A stretch of DNA of 8,826 nt from Actinomycetes bacterium. GTDB taxonomy: Bacteria; Actinomycetota; Acidimicrobiia; Spongiisociales; UBA5794. The notes under the pieces are model-generated. The model ran no database searches, was not told the origin of the DNA, and was given only the letters and a program-made list of their open reading frames with translations. Of the stretch, positions 6,728-8,826 are shown in pieces. The stretch spans positions 1 through 8,826 of the forward strand of contig JAJRYI010000206.1 of the NCBI GenBank assembly GCA_024275815.1. Reading direction: 5' to 3'. A program made the translations under genes and the position numbers. Positions within the stretch are counted from its first letter, which is position 1. Each line of letters begins with the position of its first letter.

Positions 6728-7666
6728 TCATCGGCCCATCGCCGCATCGAAGTCGAACCACACAGAGGTCTCGGTTACCGACACGTCCCAAAGGGTCTTG
6801 ATCTGCCTGTCGAGCCCGGGCCGCCTCACGAGGGGTCGACGCACCGGTGCACCTCTGCCGATGAAGCGCGGGCCGAACAGTTCGCCACCGAGTACCACAG
6901 GGTCTGTTGCAGCCCGAAGCTGTGGAAGCGCGCCTTCTGCCGGATCCGAGCCGGCCATGGCCGCGAGCCACTCGAAGACCGGGCCCGATCTGCCCACTCC
7001 GCCCTCTTGGACGGTGCGTGCCTGAAGGTTCGTTCGCGAGAGCCCGGGGTGAGCAGCGTTGCTCACAGCCTTGGCCCCGTGTTTCTCGAACTCCCGCTGG
7101 AGCCCGAGTGCGAAGTGGTAGTTCGCGAGCTTGGATTGGCCGTACGCCCTCCACGGATCGTATCTGCCATAGAGGTGAGGGTTCTGCGGATCGACCGGCT
7201 TGCCGATGAGCCGTGCAATGCTGGTCACCGAGACCACCTGTGCCGACTCGGCCGCAAGGATCCCTGCAAGGAGCTTGGCCGTGAGCACCCAGTGCCCGAG
7301 ATGGTTGACACCGAACTGCATCTCGAACCCGTCTTCGGTCCGCTGCTCGGGAAGGGCCATGACGCCGGCGTTGTTGATCAAGATGTCGATCTCGGGATGA
7401 GCCACGAGGATCGAAGCTGCCGCCGACTTGACCGAGGCGATGGACGCGAGATCGAGCTCGACGACCTCGAGTGAAGCCGCCGGGTCATCTGCCTGTATCG
7501 CATCCCGAGCGGTTGTCCCCCTGTCCACATCGCGCGTGGCCATGATCACATGAGCACCGGAACGGGCAAGCACCTTCGTACTCATGAACCCGAGACCACT
7601 GTTCGCTCCGGTGATCACAGCGACCCTTCCCGTCAGGTCGGGTATCTGGGATGTAGACCAGGCCAT
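6728..7666 (-). CDS. Short-chain dehydrogenase/reductase, retinol-dehydrogenase-like
   Basis: This 312-residue cytoplasmic NAD(P)-dependent oxidoreductase belongs to the classical SDR superfamily. The Rossmann fold opens with TGANSGLG (19-26). R45 after the second strand (MATRD) suggests NADPH preference. D71 precedes L-A-S for adenine contact, NNAG is at 98-101, N121 is the structural Asn, and the catalytic set is S149 with Y175-x3-K179. The C-terminal part keeps the H-P-G-L turn, G-G-E-L-F-G-P and the L-W-D-V-S end seen in retinol dehydrogenase and protochlorophyllide-reductase-like members. All key residues are present, so it should be active; the substrate is unknown. Start ATG 7666 has AGGTGA (7673-7678) six bases upstream. 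It lies 126 bases downstream of the LURP-one-related gene on the same strand, so it could share that transcript or have its own promoter. Confidence 0.94.
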   Translation of the reverse strand: MAWSTSQIPDLTGRVAVITGANSGLGFMSTKVLARSGAHVIMATRDVDRGTTARDAIQADDPAASLEVVELDLASIASVKSAAASILVAHPEIDILINNAGVMALPEQRTEDGFEMQFGVNHLGHWVLTAKLLAGILAAESAQVVSVTSIARLIGKPVDPQNPHLYGRYDPWRAYGQSKLANYHFALGLQREFEKHGAKAVSNAAHPGLSRTNLQARTVQEGGVGRSGPVFEWLAAMAGSDPAEGALPQLRAATDPVVLGGELFGPRFIGRGAPVRRPLVRRPGLDRQIKTLWDVSVTETSVWFDFDAAMGR

Positions 7667-7792
7667 CGTTTGTCACCTATCTCTCGACGTATGCGCGCTC
7701 ACCGACTCTGAGCCGCCGCTCGTTCACAGCCAACGGCAAGAAGTCACACACGGATTCTGACCGCGTGCATCGGTCACCGAATGCCCTACGAC

Positions 7793-8311
7793 TCAGCGCT
7801 TGCCCTTGTGGGTGAGGATATCGATGGCGATGATGAGGCCGAAGAGAATCCGCGGCGCCTTGCCTTCAGCGATCAGGACGTCGTAGGTGTCGGCCTTCAC
7901 CAGGCCCGGCTCCATCATCACCTGCGCTGCCAGCTCACTGTTGATCGTGATCGTATACCGTGTGCTCCAGACGTTGCCATCGATCTCGAACTTTGCAGGC
8001 AACGGTGTTTCGATGACGAACCGATCCTTGAGGCCGACACGGCGCTCACCAATGCTGAGCAACGTCTTCCCATTGCTCTTGACATCGACGTGCGGGCGGA
8101 CACCGGGCCGCTGACGGATCTCGAGCACCGGTGTCCCCTGCTCATCGCACAGATCTATCTTGTCCATGACTCGCAGACCGTTGCCGTGCGCCGACATGGT
8201 CTTGGTTCCGGTGGCGTCGAACACCTCGAAGTTCTGATGGATCGTGAAGAGCTGCTGGCGGACCTTGTACATCGTTCCACGCATCGGTGAGCTGGTCGTC
8301 CCTGTTCTCAC
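7793..8311 (-). CDS. LURP-one-related (YxjI-like) family protein
   Basis: This 172-residue protein has the compact beta-rich pattern of the LURP-one-related/YxjI family, whose fold resembles the Tubby C-terminal domain. It shows the start Y-K-V-R-Q-Q-L-F-T-I (15-24), then paired strands such as F-E-V-F-D-A-T-G, K-I-D-L-C-D-E-Q-G-T-P-V-L-E-I-R-Q, F-V-I-E-T, and K-F-E-I-D-G-N-V-W. It ends in a hydrophobic helix (I-L-F-G-L-I-I-A-I-D-I-L). There is no signal peptide. The family is widespread but its bacterial role is unclear; membrane or phosphoinositide-like binding has been proposed from the fold. GTG 8311 is chosen because AAGGAG (8318-8323) lies six bases upstream; ATG at 8284 or 8272 would give shorter forms beginning closer to the conserved Y-K-V-R-Q-Q. 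The assignment is from pattern recognition. Confidence 0.85.
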   Translation of the reverse strand: MRTGTTSSPMRGTMYKVRQQLFTIHQNFEVFDATGTKTMSAHGNGLRVMDKIDLCDEQGTPVLEIRQRPGVRPHVDVKSNGKTLLSIGERRVGLKDRFVIETPLPAKFEIDGNVWSTRYTITINSELAAQVMMEPGLVKADTYDVLIAEGKAPRILFGLIIAIDILTHKGKR

Positions 8312-8638
8312 TGCGTACTCCTTCGAACCTCGATACGGCGGTGTTCGGTCGTTCGAAACGACCAGGGTCGCCGACCGTCTATCCAGTCATGGCCGCGCAG
8401 GTTATCAACATCGGTGTTCACGCCGAACGTCAGCAGGATCTACCACCACAACGAATCTGCCCGCCACCCCATCAACCATCACCGGGCCGATAGACGGACT
8501 CGACCCAGCACCACCCGACGCGGAACCGAACACGCACACAGCAGCGTCAGAGCGCCACAATCGGTGCGTTGCCCACGAGTAGGAGTGGTGACAGGTGGAA
8601 CTCGAGGAAGCTGTTCTCTATCGCTCGGATAGCCGACC
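8312..8638. other. Divergent intergenic region without a convincing gene
   Basis: These 327 bases separate two divergently transcribed genes and must hold both promoters. Open frames here lack ribosome sites and recognisable products. A ribosome site for the leftward gene (8318-8323) and a perfect palindrome (8347-8363) are the only clear structures. TTGATA on the minus strand (8400-8405) could be a -35 box, but no good -10 lies 16-18 bases after it. I see no tRNA or repeat. Confidence 0.6.
8347..8363. promoter_or_regulatory. Perfect 17-base palindrome, candidate operator
   Basis: GGTCGTTCGAAACGACC has 7-base arms around CGA and is centred at 8355, about 44 bases upstream of the GTG of the leftward LURP-one-related gene. 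The size and symmetry suit a dimeric repressor such as a TetR-like protein, but no regulator gene is in sight. It is not followed by a T-run, so a terminator is unlikely. Confidence 0.45.
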
Positions 8639-8826
8639 ATGAGTTGGTGGCTCCGCCGCGCTACCTGGCAAAAGGTCGTCATCGGTGCGGGTGTGCTCCT
8701 CATCACGTTCAACACTGCAGTAGTGCTGTTCGCCAACGCATCCACCCACGACGCAGACTCCGTCGCTTCGCCATCAACCCCTCAGGCCACATCGACGTCG
8801 ACAACGATGCCCTCCACGACGACAAC
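8639..8826 (+). CDS. Membrane-anchored or secreted protein with Ser/Thr-rich linker (N-terminal part only)
   Basis: Only 62 codons are visible before the right edge. Residues 1-12 are basic and tryptophan-rich (M-S-W-W-L-R-R). A single hydrophobic helix spans about 13-33, and A-N-A at 32-34 could be a signal peptidase site. From residue 35 the chain is a low-complexity Ser/Thr/Pro/Ala linker (T-S-T-S-T-T-M-P-S-T-T-T), as often found between a membrane anchor and an extracellular domain in actinobacteria. An in-frame TAG at 8630-8632 just upstream fixes ATG 8639 as the earliest start. The ribosome site is weak (GGAT about nine bases upstream). The functional domain is outside the window, so no function can be given. 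Confidence 0.65.
   Translation, partial: MSWWLRRATWQKVVIGAGVLLITFNTAVVLFANASTHDADSVASPSTPQATSTSTTMPSTTT

Noticed and set aside
8597..8625. ECF-type promoter (GGAAC at 8597-8601) before the right-edge gene
   Set aside because: A matching CGTC-like -10 is absent at the expected 16-17 base spacing.
8244..8745. Short open frames on both strands in and around the 8312-8638 intergenic region
   Set aside because: They lack ribosome sites and recognisable composition, and overlap the better-supported genes on either side.

Overview
The window is GC-rich, gene-dense bacterial DNA. It carries a Tat-exported molybdoenzyme, a lipobox lipoprotein, NarX/NarL-type two-component proteins, several GTG starts and a possibly leaderless gene. 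This mix fits a high-GC actinobacterium-like organism, perhaps of the Acidimicrobiia kind. No rRNA or other marker gene is present, so the placement is an inference. I see no tRNA, rRNA, CRISPR array, insertion sequence or transposase.

Left half (about 1-5230, all on the minus strand). In transcription order there is a PhnD-like phosphate/phosphonate-family binding lipoprotein (4286-5230), a membrane histidine kinase with Cache-like sensor, HAMP and HisKA_3 parts (2829-4289), and a NarL/LuxR-type response regulator (2161-2832). These three are joined by two 4-base stop/start overlaps (ATGA and GTGA), so they form one translationally coupled operon. A 190-base gap with three related GGGG/CCCC palindromes follows. 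Then comes a DMSO-reductase-family molybdopterin oxidoreductase (1-1970) whose C-terminus lies beyond the left edge. The simplest reading is a three-component sensory system (binding protein, kinase, regulator) that switches on an exported molybdoenzyme. The layout resembles the AioX-AioS-AioR system that controls arsenite oxidase, but the regulator here is NarL-like and the enzyme is a different family member.

Middle (5231-6636). A short divergent intergenic region separates the sensory operon from a plus-strand 12-helix major facilitator transporter (5350-6636).

Right part (6728-8311, minus strand). A LURP-one-related/YxjI-like protein (7793-8311) is followed, after 126 bases, by a short-chain dehydrogenase (6728-7666) that converges on the transporter gene. 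Neither has a visible link to the sensory operon. From 8312 to 8638 there is a non-coding divergent region with a perfect 17-base palindrome. A plus-strand gene for a membrane-anchored or secreted protein with a Ser/Thr-rich linker then starts at 8639 and runs off the right edge.
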